Positions 21,624 through 23,130 of a stretch of DNA of 23,130 bases are shown here, piece by piece. The notes beneath the pieces are model-generated. The model was not told the DNA's origin, did no database searches, and worked only from the letters and a program-made list of their open reading frames with translations. Source of the DNA: DATAXV01 sp036272915 (GTDB lineage: Bacteria > Chloroflexota > Dormibacteria > Dormibacterales > Dormibacteraceae); the NCBI GenBank assembly GCA_036272915.1, contig DATAXV010000100.1, positions 1-23,130 on the forward strand. Reading direction: 5' to 3'. Within the stretch, counting starts at the first letter, position 1. The number at the start of each line of letters is the position of its first letter. Made by a program: the position numbers and the translations under genes.

Positions 21624-23130
21624 GAGGCGCTCTCCCTGGCGCCGGTGAGCTCGAGGAAGATGGCCTCAAGGCTCTGCCGGCGGTGGTCGACACGATCGGG
21701 CTGGAACCCGGCCTGGCGCAGGAACTCCAGCAGCTCCCTGCCCCGGCCGGTCGGGGAGGCGGTGACCAGCAGGCCCTGCTCGACCCGGGCCTCGGCGCCC
21801 CAGGGCTGGGAGCGGACCAGCTGGAGCGCCGCCTCCATGTTCTCCAGCTCGACCTCGAAGGTGCCGCGGTCGCCGACCAGGTCGGCCACGGGCGAGAGCT
21901 CGACCAGGTGGCCGCGGTCGATGATGGCGACGCGGTCGCAGCTCTGCTGGACCTCGGCCAGGGCGTGGCTGGAGACGAACACCGTCCGGCCCTCGGCGGC
22001 GAGCCGGCGGAGCAGGTCCCGCATCTCGACCACGCCCGCCGGATCGAGGCCGTTGCTGGGCTCGTCGAGGAGCAGCAGCTCCGGCTGATGGAGGAGGGCG
22101 ATGGCCACGCCCAGCCGCTGGCGCATGCCCAACGAATAGGAGCGCACCCGGTCGTGCTGGCGCGGCCGCAGGTCGACCAGGTCGAGCACGCGGTCGAGCT
22201 CGGTCGGGGGCAGGCCGCCGGTGGCGTGGGCGAAGAGGCGGAGGTTGTCCCGGCCGGACAGCGAGGCGTGGAAGGCCGGCGACTCGATCAGGGTCCCGAC
22301 CCGGGGTAGCACCGAGCGTCCCCACCGGGAGAGGTCGCGGCCCAGGATCTCGACCCGGCCGCCACTGGGCCGGACCAGCCCGACCAGCATCCGGATCGTC
22401 GTCGTCTTGCCCGCCCCGTTGGGACCGAGAAAGCCGAACACCTCGCCACGGCGGACCTCGAGGTCGAGCGAGGAGACCGCCACGCGGTCCCCGTAGGACT
22501 TGGTCAGCTCGCGCGTGACGATGGCCGGCTCCGCGCTCGGAACCGACGGCATGGGCAGCGCCGGTCGGCTCAGGCCGAGGCCCGGCGGCAGCAGCGCGCC
22601 CTGGGTCCGGGCGGCGGCCCGGAGCTGCTCGGCGGTGGCGCCGGTGGCGTCGCCGGAGCCCTCACCGCCGCGGAAGCGGCAGCCGCGGAGGTCGGCGTCG
22701 GTGAAGAAGGCGCCGCGCAGGCGGGCGCCGGCGAAGGTCGCGTCGCGGAGGTCGGCGCCGTCGAAGCGCCAGCCCTCGACCGAGGCGTCGGTGAAGTCGG
22801 CGCCGGCGAGGTTGGCCCGGCGCAGGTCGAGCGGCGCCGCCCCCCGCCGGCGGCGCAGGGCGAGGACGGCCGCCTCGGCGTCGGCCTCGGGCCCGCCCTG
22901 GCGGCGACGAAGGAAGCCACACAGGGCCTCCTCGGACGGACCGGCCAGCGCCGGGACGGAGGCGGTCAGGTAGGCGAGCGTCCCGATCGCGGCCAGCCGC
23001 CGGCCCAGGTCGTCGCCACCATCGAGGTCGCGAAGGGCCGCGGTGTAGTCGCGGTTGAGGCGGTCGGCGCGGCGGAGCTCCCGCTGCTCGTGCCTGGCGC
23101 GGAGTGCGCGCCACGCGATGAACTCACCCC
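21620..23130 (-). CDS. Pentapeptide-repeat/ABC ATPase fusion (5-prime end outside window)
   Basis: The frame stays open from the right edge to the stop at 21620, 503 codons without a stop and without an in-frame ATG, GTG or TTG before the ATG at 22552. The first part (23130 to about 22577) is a pentapeptide protein: a helical lead-in (RRADRLNRDYTAALRDL), then about eleven pentapeptides (ANLAG ADFTD and so on), then TAEQLRAAARTQGALLPPGL, the usual end of such proteins. After a short Pro-rich linker comes a full ABC ATPase: FLGPNGAGKTTT (Walker A), YSLGMRQRLG (signature), LLLLDEPSNGLDP (Walker B), SSHAL (switch His) and a C-terminal extension as in export ATPases. It pairs with the overlapping permease gene. 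If the ATG at 22552 is used alone, the product is a normal 310-residue ATPase. The true start lies outside the window. Confidence 0.85.
   Translation of the reverse strand, partial: GEFIAWRALRARHEQRELRRADRLNRDYTAALRDLDGGDDLGRRLAAIGTLAYLTASVPALAGPSEEALCGFLRRRQGGPEADAEAAVLALRRRRGAAPLDLRRANLAGADFTDASVEGWRFDGADLRDATFAGARLRGAFFTDADLRGCRFRGGEGSGDATGATAEQLRAAARTQGALLPPGLGLSRPALPMPSVPSAEPAIVTRELTKSYGDRVAVSSLDLEVRRGEVFGFLGPNGAGKTTTIRMLVGLVRPSGGRVEILGRDLSRWGRSVLPRVGTLIESPAFHASLSGRDNLRLFAHATGGLPPTELDRVLDLVDLRPRQHDRVRSYSLGMRQRLGVAIALLHQPELLLLDEPSNGLDPAGVVEMRDLLRRLAAEGRTVFVSSHALAEVQQSCDRVAIIDRGHLVELSPVADLVGDRGTFEVELENMEAALQLVRSQPWGAEARVEQGLLVTASPTGRGRELLEFLRQAGFQPDRVDHRRQSLEAIFLELTGARESAS

Overview
The window is about 23 kb of very GC-rich bacterial DNA. 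Third codon positions in the real genes are almost all G or C, and starts are a mix of ATG, GTG and TTG. The gene content points to a deep-branching Terrabacteria-type organism: archaeal-type AspRS behind a T-box, SpeD with a branched-chain polyamine synthase, short cytochrome bd, FkbH/ACP genes and pentapeptide proteins. Dormibacterota, Chloroflexota or a basal actinobacterial lineage would all fit. This placement is an inference from gene content, not a search result. I see no rRNA, tRNA, CRISPR array or insertion sequence.

Layout, left to right: (1) 5-754, a membrane-anchored HTH-like protein with a Pro/Thr-rich exterior; (2) 789-5895 on the minus strand, an S9 peptidase, a two-TM pentapeptide-repeat protein and an acyl-CoA synthetase; (3) 6020-7384, a flavoprotein disulfide reductase that meets a PIG-L/LmbE deacetylase (7394-8311) tail to tail, with both stop codons inside one hairpin; (4) 8387-10127, a tightly overlapping GNAT - FkbH-like - acyl carrier protein operon; (5) 10099-12536 on the minus strand, speD-bpsA-phosphotransferase, a branched-polyamine operon with a candidate leader peptide; (6) aspS (12794-14092) behind a T-box leader whose specifier reads GAC (Asp); (7) a marR-CYTH operon with a 19-bp palindrome at the marR start, divergent from a GNAT gene; (8) a metal-dependent amidohydrolase/decarboxylase; (9) cydA-cydB followed by a DedA-RDD fusion; (10) a 28-residue hydrophobic peptide with its own good promoter and terminator; (11) an ABC exporter on the minus strand whose ATPase is in frame, with no stop, with a pentapeptide-repeat domain that runs off the right edge.

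Working links: SpeD would supply decarboxylated AdoMet to BpsA, and the overlapping phosphotransferase gene may act on the same small molecules. CydAB would provide low-oxygen quinol oxidation, with the DedA-type protein co-transcribed. The FkbH-like protein and the free ACP look like a small acyl-thioester module without a ketosynthase in view.

Regulation visible in the DNA includes one T-box, one MarR-type operator, several sigma-70-type promoters, intrinsic-terminator hairpins placed at or inside stop codons of convergent genes, and several starts with no Shine-Dalgarno sequence but a -10-like hexamer 6 to 9 nt upstream (probable leaderless transcripts). The most unusual items are the pentapeptide-ABC ATPase fusion, the GNAT-FkbH-ACP mini-operon, the speD-bpsA-kinase operon, the Asp T-box on an archaeal-type AspRS, the DedA-RDD fusion and the isolated hydrophobic micropeptide.
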